Below are positions 42,387 to 51,160 of a DNA stretch of 64,000 nucleotides, one piece after another. How positions within the stretch are numbered: the stretch's first letter is position 1; every line of letters begins with the position of its first letter. A model generated the notes under the pieces. The model saw only the letters and a list, made by a program, of their open reading frames with translations. It was not told the origin of the DNA and did no database searches. The stretch is from Hydrotalea sp. (GTDB taxonomy: Bacteria; Bacteroidota; Bacteroidia; Chitinophagales; Chitinophagaceae), in contig JAKRSC010000026.1 of NCBI GenBank assembly GCA_022402565.1, forward strand, positions 62,001 to 126,000, written 5' to 3'. Made by a program: the position numbers and the translations under genes.

Positions 42387-43235
42387 ATGTCTACGAAATT
42401 GATTGCCGATAGTGGCTCTACAAAATGCGAATGGTGCTTAGTTGTAAACGGGAAAAAGAAGAAAACTGTTGTCACACAAGGAATCAGCCCTTACTTCTTG
42501 TCTGAACAACAAATTTTAACGCTGCTCCTGACCGACTTACTACCATCCTTGAAAAAATTTGAAATTGATGAAGTACACTATTACGGAACTGGATTAGGCA
42601 TTCAGCCACATATTGATTTGTTAAAAAAAGTGCTAAAAAAGGCATTCCCAAAATCAAAAATCACCGCTAACAATGACCTTTTAGCCGCTGCCCGAGCTAC
42701 TTGTGGCAATAAACAAGGTATAGCCTGCATTTTAGGTACTGGCTCGAATTCATGTTTTTATAATGGAAAAAAAATTACAAAAAATAGTCCAGGTATAGGT
42801 TATGTGCTTGGAGATGAAGGAAGTGGGGCTTATTTAGGAAAAAAAGTCCTTCAATATTTCTTGTACAATACATTCGACGAAGATTTGAGAGCAAGGTTTG
42901 ATGCAAAATTTGTTACAACCTATCGTGAAGTGCTTGAAAATGTTTACAAGAAGCCATTAGCCAACCGATATTTAGCGAGTTTTGCCATTTTTTTGGCTGA
43001 AAATAGAGGGCACTATATGATTGAAAATATCATTGAAGACGGATTGAATGACTTCTTTTTTCACCACCTTTACAAATACACTGAAACTTGGAAACACCCT
43101 ATTCATTTTGTAGGGAGTATAGCATTTGGATTTAAAGATGTATTGAAGGAACTTTGCAATAGTTATGAACTAGAGTTAGGTACTGTACTGAGAGCCCCCA
43201 TGGATGGCTTAGTTCAATACCATAAACAATTTTAA
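42387..43235 (+). CDS. N-acetylglucosamine kinase-like / BadF-BcrA family ATPase
   Basis: 282-residue ASKHA-fold sugar kinase. A-D-S-G-S-T-K-C-E-W (residues 7-16) is phosphate loop 1, and L-G-T-G-S-N-S-C (residues 115-122) and V-L-G-D-E-G-S-G-A-Y the second and third nucleotide motifs. BadF/BcrA/NagK-type kinases phosphorylate GlcNAc or MurNAc. The MurNAc-6-P etherase gene is 14 bases downstream, suggesting a MurNAc or anhydro-MurNAc kinase role in cell-wall recycling. The substrate is inferred from context only. Confidence 0.82.
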   Translation: MSTKLIADSGSTKCEWCLVVNGKKKKTVVTQGISPYFLSEQQILTLLLTDLLPSLKKFEIDEVHYYGTGLGIQPHIDLLKKVLKKAFPKSKITANNDLLAAARATCGNKQGIACILGTGSNSCFYNGKKITKNSPGIGYVLGDEGSGAYLGKKVLQYFLYNTFDEDLRARFDAKFVTTYREVLENVYKKPLANRYLASFAIFLAENRGHYMIENIIEDGLNDFFFHHLYKYTETWKHPIHFVGSIAFGFKDVLKELCNSYELELGTVLRAPMDGLVQYHKQF

Positions 43236-43249
43236 CCTTGGCACACCAT

Positions 43250-44068
43250 ATGAAAAAAGTATTTGAGAAAGTAACGGAACAAACTTCTTTATATCGTCAT
43301 CTTGAAAAAATGACTGTTGAAGAAGTTCTGATTAACATAAATAAAGAAGACAAATCAGTCCCTTTAGCGGTAGAAAAAGCTATCCCTCAAATCGAAAAAC
43401 TTACTTCTGTAATTTCCGACAAAATGCTTGCTGGCGGTAGATTATTTTATATTGGTGCAGGCACAAGTGGAAGATTGGGAATAGTTGATGCCAGTGAATG
43501 TCCTCCTACATATGGTGTTCCTTATGGATTGGTCATTGGAATCATTGCTGGTGGCGAAAAGGCCATAACGCAAGCTGTAGAATTTGCAGAAGACAGTCCT
43601 GAACAAGGTTGGTCAGACCTTGAACGCCACTTTGTAAACGATAAAGATGTGGTTGTTGGTTTAGCCGCAAGTGGAACCACACCCTACGTAATTGGAGCAT
43701 TATTGGAATGTAGAAAACGAGGTATTACTACTGGAAGTATTTCTTGTAATCCTAATTCTCCTGTTTCTGAAGCAGCTGACTTTCCTGTTGAAGTGGTAGT
43801 TGGACCAGAATTTGTAACAGGTAGTACACGTATGAAAAGTGGAACAGCACAAAAACTGGTACTAAATATGATTTCCACAACTGTTATGATACAATTAGGT
43901 CGAGTTGAAGACAACAAAATGGTTAATATGCAGTTAACTAATGTGAAACTGGTAGATCGTGGAGTTAAAATGGTCATGGATAGATTGAATTTGAATGATT
44001 ATGAAAAAGCGAAAGATCTACTACTCAAGTATGGAAGCGTGAAGAAAGCAGTTGAAAACCATGCATGA
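43250..44068 (+). CDS. murQ: N-acetylmuramic acid 6-phosphate etherase MurQ
   Basis: 272 residues. Cleaves the lactyl ether of MurNAc-6-phosphate to GlcNAc-6-phosphate and D-lactate in peptidoglycan recycling. The SIS domain shows Y-I-G-A-G-T-S-G-R-L-G-I-V-D-A-S-E-C-P-P-T-Y-G in segments, and S-G-T-T-P-Y-V and E-F-V-T-G-S-T-R-M-K-S-G-T-A are family signatures. I chose the ATG at 43250; a TTG at 43238 is in frame. A TAACCTTG near-box is at 43233-43240. It follows the kinase gene and overlaps the next gene by eight bases. Confidence 0.95.
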   Translation: MKKVFEKVTEQTSLYRHLEKMTVEEVLININKEDKSVPLAVEKAIPQIEKLTSVISDKMLAGGRLFYIGAGTSGRLGIVDASECPPTYGVPYGLVIGIIAGGEKAITQAVEFAEDSPEQGWSDLERHFVNDKDVVVGLAASGTTPYVIGALLECRKRGITTGSISCNPNSPVSEAADFPVEVVVGPEFVTGSTRMKSGTAQKLVLNMISTTVMIQLGRVEDNKMVNMQLTNVKLVDRGVKMVMDRLNLNDYEKAKDLLLKYGSVKKAVENHA

Positions 44069-44624
44069 TATTGAACCCTTTTTTAATTGGAGACATATTT
44101 ATATTTCTGAAGAAGACCCTAAATCGCCTTTCTTCGGCCGACAGTACAGCGAGTTTGAATTTAGCCAAACTGTTTACAACTATTATATTCACCCGCAGTG
44201 GGATGAATTTGGAAGTAAAACACTTTACCTTAAAATAATTTATGTTGACTATGAACTAAACTTTGCTATCATAGAAATGATCGGTGAATGGAATGATGCT
44301 ATCGAAAATGATATCATGGAGTTTAAAAGAGAAGTAGTTGAAAAATTACAGGATCAGGGGATATATAAATTCATATTAATTGTTGAAAATGTACTGAATT
44401 TCCATAGTGGCGATAAGGACTATTATGAAGAATGGTATGAAGAAGTGAATGATGAAAACGGATGGATCATAGCACTGAACATGCCGGCGTCTACTCAACA
44501 CGACTTTAAACAGAAAAAACTACATTATCTAATTGAACTGATGCAAATTGAAAACTGGCGCATATACAAACCCTATCACCTTTTTAAGAAAATTGATGAA
44601 CAATTAAATAACAGATTGACCTAA
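44061..44624 (+). CDS. uncharacterised 187-residue protein downstream of murQ
   Basis: No recognised domain and no signal peptide. The protein is acidic with many aromatics (W-R-H-I-Y-I-S-E-E-D, F-G-R-Q-Y-S-E-F-E-F, N-Y-Y-I-H-P-Q-W-D-E-F-G) and mixed alpha/beta patterns. I chose the ATG at 44061, which overlaps the murQ stop by eight bases; a TTG at 44052 is in frame. The overlap suggests co-translation with murQ. It converges on the nuclease gene. A link to cell-wall recycling would be inference only. Confidence 0.68.
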   Translation: MHDIEPFFNWRHIYISEEDPKSPFFGRQYSEFEFSQTVYNYYIHPQWDEFGSKTLYLKIIYVDYELNFAIIEMIGEWNDAIENDIMEFKREVVEKLQDQGIYKFILIVENVLNFHSGDKDYYEEWYEEVNDENGWIIALNMPASTQHDFKQKKLHYLIELMQIENWRIYKPYHLFKKIDEQLNNRLT

Positions 44625-44631
44625 ACAATTT

Positions 44632-45102
44632 TTAGCTCTTTTTTGATTTCCTGTAATCCCACGGAGCAATAGGATTCGCATCTTTCCAAAGTCCCTTTTT
44701 TGCTCGCTTTGCTTGCTCTTGTAAACTACTCCAAGTTTTGTTTTTATCGTATCGAATAAAATGCCAAGCGAGTCCTTCAGATAACATTGTTTCATTAATG
44801 TTTTTATCACCTACAAATACCATCCCAACCACCCGCCTGTATTTATCTCTTGAATTTACTTCAACAGTAACTTTCTGATTAAAAATTAGATTGCTTAAAT
44901 ACTGTTTAGATACCTGACTATAAGCTTGTCCCTTCTCTGGCGCATCAATCCCATGCATTCGAACTCTAACTTGCATTTTCCCATCTGTAAGAAGTGTGAA
45001 TGAGTCACCATCAGCAATTTTAACCACTTTGCCTTGTAATACTTGTGCATGTGATATTAAAAAGAAAAAACTTAGAATAGCAAATAATGTAAATTTAACC
45101 AT
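44632..45102 (-). CDS. secreted thermonuclease-family (SNase-like) nuclease
   Basis: 156 residues with a signal peptide (MVKFTLFAILSFFFLISHAQ). The staphylococcal-nuclease-like OB-fold has I-A-D-G-D-S-F-T-L (calcium-ligand region), R-M-H-G-I-D-A-P-E and D-K-Y-R-R-V-V-G, carrying the catalytic Arg and Glu. It should degrade DNA or RNA outside the cytoplasm. An ATG at 45111 would add three residues; I chose 45102 since the signal peptide starts there. It overlaps the coaE stop by eight bases. Confidence 0.88.
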   Translation of the reverse strand: MVKFTLFAILSFFFLISHAQVLQGKVVKIADGDSFTLLTDGKMQVRVRMHGIDAPEKGQAYSQVSKQYLSNLIFNQKVTVEVNSRDKYRRVVGMVFVGDKNINETMLSEGLAWHFIRYDKNKTWSSLQEQAKRAKKGLWKDANPIAPWDYRKSKKS

Positions 45103-45691
45103 GCTGTTCATATAAAGTTAGAATTTGCTGATGAATCTGTAGTACTTGAGGAAGAACAGCATGCTGCTGATCATTTTGAATCACCCAGTCACATAGTTTC
45201 ATTTTAATAACATCTTCAATTTGTCTATTCATTCTAGCAATAACTTCTTCTCTCGAAACTTGATCTCTATGCATAACTCTTTGAATTCTTACAGCCCTTG
45301 GTGCTGTTACTCCAATCACATAATCTAAATGAGACACAGAACCTGACTCAAATAAGAGGGCCGCTTCTTTTATAACGTAAGAACTAGATTGCTCTTTCAT
45401 CCACTTTTCAGCCTGAGCTATGGCAGCGGGGTGCACCAAACTATTCAGCAACTCTAATTTTTCAGGCTGATTAAAAACAATATTTGCTAAGTAAGATCGC
45501 TGTAAATGTTCTCCATCAAAAACAGCTTCGCCAAAATGAAAAAGTAACTTTTGCTTTAGTTCAGGATCATTCTCCATAATCCACTTTGCATGCTTATCAG
45601 CATCCCAAACAGGTATTCCTAACACAGAAAATATTCTAGCGATGGTTGATTTTCCACTACCAATACCTCCTGTTAAACCAATTTTTAGCAT
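45095..45691 (-). CDS. coaE: dephospho-CoA kinase CoaE
   Basis: 198 residues. Final step of CoA synthesis: phosphorylates the ribose 3'-hydroxyl of dephospho-CoA. I-G-L-T-G-G-I-G-S-G-K-S-T (residues 4-16) is the P-loop, V-W-D-A-D-K-H-A the substrate region, and H-P-A-A and R-V-M-H-R-D the later motifs. I chose the ATG at 45691, matching the usual MLKIGLTGG start; an upstream extension lies in the terminator. It sits in the nusB-yajC-coaE cluster common in Bacteroidota. Confidence 0.95.
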   Translation of the reverse strand: MLKIGLTGGIGSGKSTIARIFSVLGIPVWDADKHAKWIMENDPELKQKLLFHFGEAVFDGEHLQRSYLANIVFNQPEKLELLNSLVHPAAIAQAEKWMKEQSSSYVIKEAALLFESGSVSHLDYVIGVTAPRAVRIQRVMHRDQVSREEVIARMNRQIEDVIKMKLCDWVIQNDQQHAVLPQVLQIHQQILTLYEQHG

Positions 45692-45704
45692 GTTTAAAAT
45701 TACT

Positions 45705-45738
45705 GCAAAAAAACACCCCAACACAAATTGTATTGGGG
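45705..45738 (-). terminator. intrinsic terminator between yajC and coaE
   Basis: CCCCAA (45716-45721) and TTGGGG (45733-45738) form a stem that continues inward with a wobble pair. On the minus strand it is followed by TGTTTTTTT. It should end most transcription after yajC. Confidence 0.75.
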
Positions 45739-45764
45739 CGGAAGTATTTCAATGAAATAGAAAT

Positions 45765-46109
45765 TTATTTCTTTTCAGCAGCTTTATTTAACGCAGCAGT
45801 CCACTCCATGCTAATGGCCGACTTTTCTATTTTTAAATAACTACCAGGATTCACCTCCATTTGTAAAGTGCCGTCTTCATTTATTTTATTTACAGCACCA
45901 TGAATACCTGCAATAGTTACTACTTTATCACCTTTTTGAAGGTTATCAATAAATTTCTTTTGTTCTTTAGCCTTTTTAGCTTGAGGGCGAATCATAAAGA
46001 AGTAAAAAACGAAAATGATGGCACCCATCATAACTAATTGTACCATTCCACCGCCCTGTCCTGGCTGTCCACTACCAGCAGCCAATAAAATTGTGTTCAT
46101 CCACATCAT
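45765..46109 (-). CDS. yajC: preprotein translocase subunit YajC
   Basis: 114 residues with one membrane helix (about residues 20-44). F-V-F-Y-F-F-M-I-R-P-Q-A-K-K-A-K-E-Q-K is the YajC hallmark and G-D-K-V-V-T-I-A-G-I-H-G-A-V its conserved soluble part. It accompanies SecDF at the Sec translocon. It starts 11 bases after the DUF1573 gene ends. The neighbours nusB and DUF1573 are in the expected order. Confidence 0.94.
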   Translation of the reverse strand: MMWMNTILLAAGSGQPGQGGGMVQLVMMGAIIFVFYFFMIRPQAKKAKEQKKFIDNLQKGDKVVTIAGIHGAVNKINEDGTLQMEVNPGSYLKIEKSAISMEWTAALNKAAEKK

Positions 46110-46120
46110 ACGTATTGTTT

Positions 46121-46564
46121 TTAATTGTTTGTTTTTACAAAGCCCGTAAAGGTAAGGGTATGAAAATTACCTCCGAGCGTATTGGCTGTTACAAAAATGT
46201 TTTTTCTTATGTCTCCCGGACTGGTTTGACCACTATCAAAAGCAGCGGTTACTCTTCCAGAACCTCCAGGAGGCACAGCCTCTTTAGTGTATTCAGCTAC
46301 AGTACATCCACAACCTGCAGTTACCTGACTAATCACAAGCGGATTGTTCCCAGTATTTGTAAACTTGAAAATAATTTGCACCTTTTCTCCTTGCTGAATG
46401 GTACCAAAACTATTCTCAATTTTTTCCCACTGCAATGTTGTAAAACTTGCCGTATCTGCACTTGCCGAAGTAGCAGGCTCACTATTTTCACTTGCCTCTT
46501 CTGTTGTATCTGTACAAGCAAGGAAACTAATTCCTAAAAAAAGAAATACTAACCAATTTTTCAT
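46121..46564 (-). CDS. DUF1573 domain lipoprotein
   Basis: 147 residues with a lipoprotein signal (L-F-L-G-I-S-F-L-A-C). After a Glu/Ser/Thr-rich linker comes the DUF1573 Ig-like domain: G-T-I-Q-Q-G-E-K-V, F-K-F-T-N-T-G-N-N-P-L-V-I and A-G-C-G-C-T-V (the conserved C-G-C). Function is unknown. The gene starts within the last bases of nusB (4-base overlap, ATGA). This nusB-DUF1573-yajC order is conserved in Bacteroidota. Confidence 0.9.
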   Translation of the reverse strand: MKNWLVFLFLGISFLACTDTTEEASENSEPATSASADTASFTTLQWEKIENSFGTIQQGEKVQIIFKFTNTGNNPLVISQVTAGCGCTVAEYTKEAVPPGGSGRVTAAFDSGQTSPGDIRKNIFVTANTLGGNFHTLTFTGFVKTNN

Positions 46565-47493
46565 GACACTTTCTTTTTGAAATCAATTTTTTGCAAATTA
46601 CCTGAACTCACCAATTCTTTATGAATACTATCTAAAATTCCATTCACAAACTGTCCACTTTGCTGTGTGCTATAATCCTTGGCAATATCAATGTATTCGT
46701 TAATAGTAACTTTTGCAGGAATTGTTTCGAAGAATAAAAGCTCACAAACACCTAATCGCATGATAATCATATCTAGCTGGGCAATTCTATCTGGATCCCA
46801 ATTCTTTAATCTGGGTGTAATCCATCCTAAAGCAACGTCTTTCTTTTCAATTGCCGTTCTAAATAACTCTCTAGCATAATCCCATTTTTCAGTCCCAAGC
46901 AAATCCATTAAATCAAAACCCTTTTGCTTCTGCAAAAATGCAGCTACTAGCTGAACCAGCATTTCTCCATCATCATCCCAATTCGAAAACAAATCTTCAA
47001 CTGCAGAATTAAACAAGGGATGGGGTAATATAATTTGCTCAAAAATGAATTCTAAAATGGATCTCTCGTCAGAAGCAGTTCGCTGTTGCTCACTAATATA
47101 CTTCTGATACTCGGCAGTCTGTGTTAGTTGAATGTACAGTTTCCTAAGAAGTTCACGATCTGTTTTTAAATGTGGCTGAAAATGACTGATTGCCAATTCA
47201 TAAGAAGGAATTTGCTTGATTTTCCAAAGCAGTTCGTTTCCTGCAATTTTAGTATTTACATGCAAATCTTCATAAGAAGGAAGGTTTTTCGATGCTCTGT
47301 ACCTCGCATCTTCTTCCGCATATAAAGCAATTTCAAAAATCCAATGAATTAAGTAGGTGAACAGTTCAAATGTTTTGTCAAACTCTTGCTTCAATACCCG
47401 GTTTGCCTTTTGTATATCTAGTTGGCCATTTTCGAGCTCCATAACATATAACCTCTGAACTACTTTAACCCGGATATTTCTTCTACTAATCAT
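46561..47493 (-). CDS. nusB: transcription antitermination factor NusB
   Basis: 310 residues, about twice E. coli NusB because of the long N-terminal region usual in Bacteroidota. The start M-I-S-R-R-N-I-R-V-K-V-V-Q-R-L-Y and C-terminal I-I-M-R-L-G-V-C-E-L-L-F-F and I-N-E-Y-I-D-I-A-K-D-Y-S match the family. It helps form rRNA antitermination complexes with NusE. I chose the ATG at 47493; a longer in-frame extension lies upstream of a good promoter, which rules it out. Confidence 0.93.
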   Translation of the reverse strand: MISRRNIRVKVVQRLYVMELENGQLDIQKANRVLKQEFDKTFELFTYLIHWIFEIALYAEEDARYRASKNLPSYEDLHVNTKIAGNELLWKIKQIPSYELAISHFQPHLKTDRELLRKLYIQLTQTAEYQKYISEQQRTASDERSILEFIFEQIILPHPLFNSAVEDLFSNWDDDGEMLVQLVAAFLQKQKGFDLMDLLGTEKWDYARELFRTAIEKKDVALGWITPRLKNWDPDRIAQLDMIIMRLGVCELLFFETIPAKVTINEYIDIAKDYSTQQSGQFVNGILDSIHKELVSSGNLQKIDFKKKVS

Positions 47494-47514
47494 GCAAAGA
47501 CCTTTAATTGGCTG

Positions 47515-47545
47515 CAAAAGTACATGTAAATAGCTGGCTTTCCAA
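47515..47545 (-). promoter_or_regulatory. promoter of nusB
   Basis: On the minus strand TTG (47543-47545), 20 bases, then TACTTTTG (47515-47522), a canonical Bacteroidota promoter with 21 bases between the -7 box and the ATG. Confidence 0.75.
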
Positions 47546-47645
47546 CTTGATATCACATGAAAAAATGACAAAAAGCACACTTGAGAAAGCTTTAGATAGA
47601 TGGCAACATGACAATTTTTCGCCTAGAAAAGAGCCAACAACACAC

Positions 47646-47690
47646 AAAAGGAAAAATTGTCCTTTTTTCTGCTAATGGCACGATTATCGC
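47646..47690 (+). promoter_or_regulatory. groESL upstream region: inverted repeat and sigma-54-like element
   Basis: AAAAGGA (47647-47653) and TCCTTTT (47660-47666 region) are short inverted arms. Then TGGCAC-GATTA-TCGC (47676-47690) keeps the GG-N10-GC spacing of a sigma-54 -24/-12 promoter with one change in the -12 box, ending about 45 bases before the groES ATG. No TAnnTTTG box or CIRCE element is seen here. Confidence 0.4.
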
Positions 47691-47735
47691 CGATGTTGTT
47701 GCGAATATTATTCAACTAATAAAAAAACAATACGT

Positions 47736-48017
47736 ATGGCAAAAAAATTGAATGTGACCCCACTACACGACAGGGTGATCGTTAAAGCAGCTGCTGCTGA
47801 AGAAAAGACTGCTGGTGGCATTATTATTCCTGATACTGCTAAAGAAAAGCCTCAGCGCGGAACTGTAATTGCTGCCGGCCCTGGTAAAAAAGACGAGCCT
47901 GTAACTGTGAAAGTAGGCGACAATGTATTGTATGGCAAATATGCCGGTACTGAAATTCAAATTGAAGGGCAGGACTATCTAATCATGCGTGAGAGCGATA
48001 TTCTTGCAATTGTATAA
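47736..48017 (+). CDS. groES: co-chaperonin GroES
   Basis: 93 residues. Caps the GroEL chamber. L-H-D-R-V-I-V-K (residues 10-17), the mobile loop [18 protein letters not shown] and Y-G-K-Y-A-G-T-E-I are standard. groEL follows after 37 bases, in the usual operon. Upstream there is no TAnnTTTG box but a sigma-54-like element. Codon use is enriched in well-used codons as expected for highly expressed genes. Confidence 0.98.
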   Translation: MAKKLNVTPLHDRVIVKAAAAEEKTAGGIIIPDTAKEKPQRGTVIAAGPGKKDEPVTVKVGDNVLYGKYAGTEIQIEGQDYLIMRESDILAIV

Positions 48018-48051
48018 TTCAATCATTCACCTAAATTAAAATCTAACATAG

Positions 48052-49689
<1,638 letters not shown>

Positions 49690-49711
49690 TCCAATTGCAC
49701 TTTATAATAGT

Positions 49712-49747
49712 AGAAAGTCTCAACTTTGGTTGGGACTTTCTTTTTTT
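49712..49747 (+). terminator. intrinsic terminator after groEL
   Basis: A 13-bp stem (49712-49724 with 49729-49741, one T-G wobble) and a TTTG loop, followed by a T run to 49747. Confidence 0.88.
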
Positions 49748-49780
49748 CAACCATCACGTAATTTGTTTGTTGTTCGAAAT

Positions 49781-51160
49781 ATGAAGTGGAAAATTACTTG
49801 CTCGCTGCTTTTATTGATGATTGCATTGGGTGCATTCTCAGTTCGCTCCACCGACCCGAAACCCTTACCTATACCCGCCAATCCTCAAGTAATTGGCAAT
49901 GCGAATAAGGGATGGAACTACCTAATCTATGGCGATTTCATTAAAAGCGGATTGCCCCTTCCACTATTTAAACTGATACAAGGAAAAGATCCAAATAACT
50001 ATCTGCAGCGAACAGGCGAATCTGCACAAATACCACACGGCTTCAATTTAGTGCAACATGAAAATGGTACTACTATAGTTGTGCCTACCTGTTTGCAATG
50101 CCATGCACAGGAAATGGACGGACAATTATTTGTTGGCTTAGGAAATACTTTTCTTGATTTCACGCAATTTGGAAAAGAGAGAAATGGCCCTGCTGGTTTC
50201 GCATCTAACATGCTCAAAACAATGTCACCCAAATGGGAAGAATCAACCAGCACTATTATCAGATCCTTTTCTACCATTGGACCCTTGATGCAAACTGAAG
50301 TAGTTGGAGTAAATGCAGCAGACAGACTCGCCACATTATTAGTAGCACATCGTGATCCGCAAAGCTTAGAATGGCAAAAAAACCCTGTTTTACCTATTCC
50401 ACCAGAAGTTACCCCAACAGATGTGCCAGCTTGGTGGCTTTTGAAAAAGAAAAATGCCATGTTTTATAATGGCTTTGGAAGAGGCGATTTTGGAAAGTTC
50501 TTAATGCTTAGCAACCTTCTCACTGTAAAGGATTCTGCTGAAGCAAGAGAGGTAAGCAAACATTTTGCAGATGTATTAGCTTATATCTATAGTCTAGAAG
50601 CACCTAAATACCCCAAAAATATTCAGATTGAATTAGCATTAAAAGGGGAAAAGATTTTTAATAAAAATTGTAGTTCTTGTCATGGTACCTACGGTGAAAA
50701 AAGTACTTACCCTAATCTTTTAGTTCCCCCTGAAATTATTAAAACCGATACTATGCTTTTCTCTAGCAATTACCAAGAACCTCAATTCATTGACTGGTTC
50801 AACAAAAGCTGGTTTGCGCAAGGAGAGAGTCCCGCTCAATTGGTACCTGGCAGAGGATATGTTGCGCCTCCTTTAGATGGAGTATGGATTACTGCACCCT
50901 ATTTACACAATGGCTCTGTTCCTACCATTGAAGCAGTTTTAAATAGTCAACTAAGACCCACTTATTGGAGTAGAAATTTGAAAAGTCCTCAATACGACTA
51001 TAACAAGCTCGGATGGAAATATTCCACCCATAATGCTGGACAAAGTAAAAATATTTACAACACCACTTTACCAGGCTACAGCAATAAAGGTCACTACTTC
51101 GGCGACCACTTAACAGATGATGAAAGAAAAGCCTTGATTGAATACTTAAAAACATTATGA
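49781..51160 (+). CDS. secreted diheme c-type cytochrome (RoxA-like group)
   Basis: 459 residues with a signal peptide (about 22 residues). Two heme motifs are present: C104-L-Q-C-H and C297-S-S-C-H. The C-terminal P-P-L-D-G-V-W-I-T-A-P-Y-L-H-N-G-S-V-P-T is typical of the RoxA/RoxB-like and di-heme peroxidase-like cytochromes. An electron-transfer or oxygenase role is possible; the substrate is unknown. I chose the ATG at 49781, after the groEL terminator. The stop TGA is directly followed by the TTG of the helicase gene. Confidence 0.84.
   Translation: MKWKITCSLLLLMIALGAFSVRSTDPKPLPIPANPQVIGNANKGWNYLIYGDFIKSGLPLPLFKLIQGKDPNNYLQRTGESAQIPHGFNLVQHENGTTIVVPTCLQCHAQEMDGQLFVGLGNTFLDFTQFGKERNGPAGFASNMLKTMSPKWEESTSTIIRSFSTIGPLMQTEVVGVNAADRLATLLVAHRDPQSLEWQKNPVLPIPPEVTPTDVPAWWLLKKKNAMFYNGFGRGDFGKFLMLSNLLTVKDSAEAREVSKHFADVLAYIYSLEAPKYPKNIQIELALKGEKIFNKNCSSCHGTYGEKSTYPNLLVPPEIIKTDTMLFSSNYQEPQFIDWFNKSWFAQGESPAQLVPGRGYVAPPLDGVWITAPYLHNGSVPTIEAVLNSQLRPTYWSRNLKSPQYDYNKLGWKYSTHNAGQSKNIYNTTLPGYSNKGHYFGDHLTDDERKALIEYLKTL

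Noticed and set aside
47494-47735. CIRCE heat-shock operator (TTAGCACTC-N9-GAGTGCTAA) before groES.
   Set aside because: I searched for both arms by eye and found no match. The only similar piece, CTGCTAATGGCAC, lacks an inverted partner.
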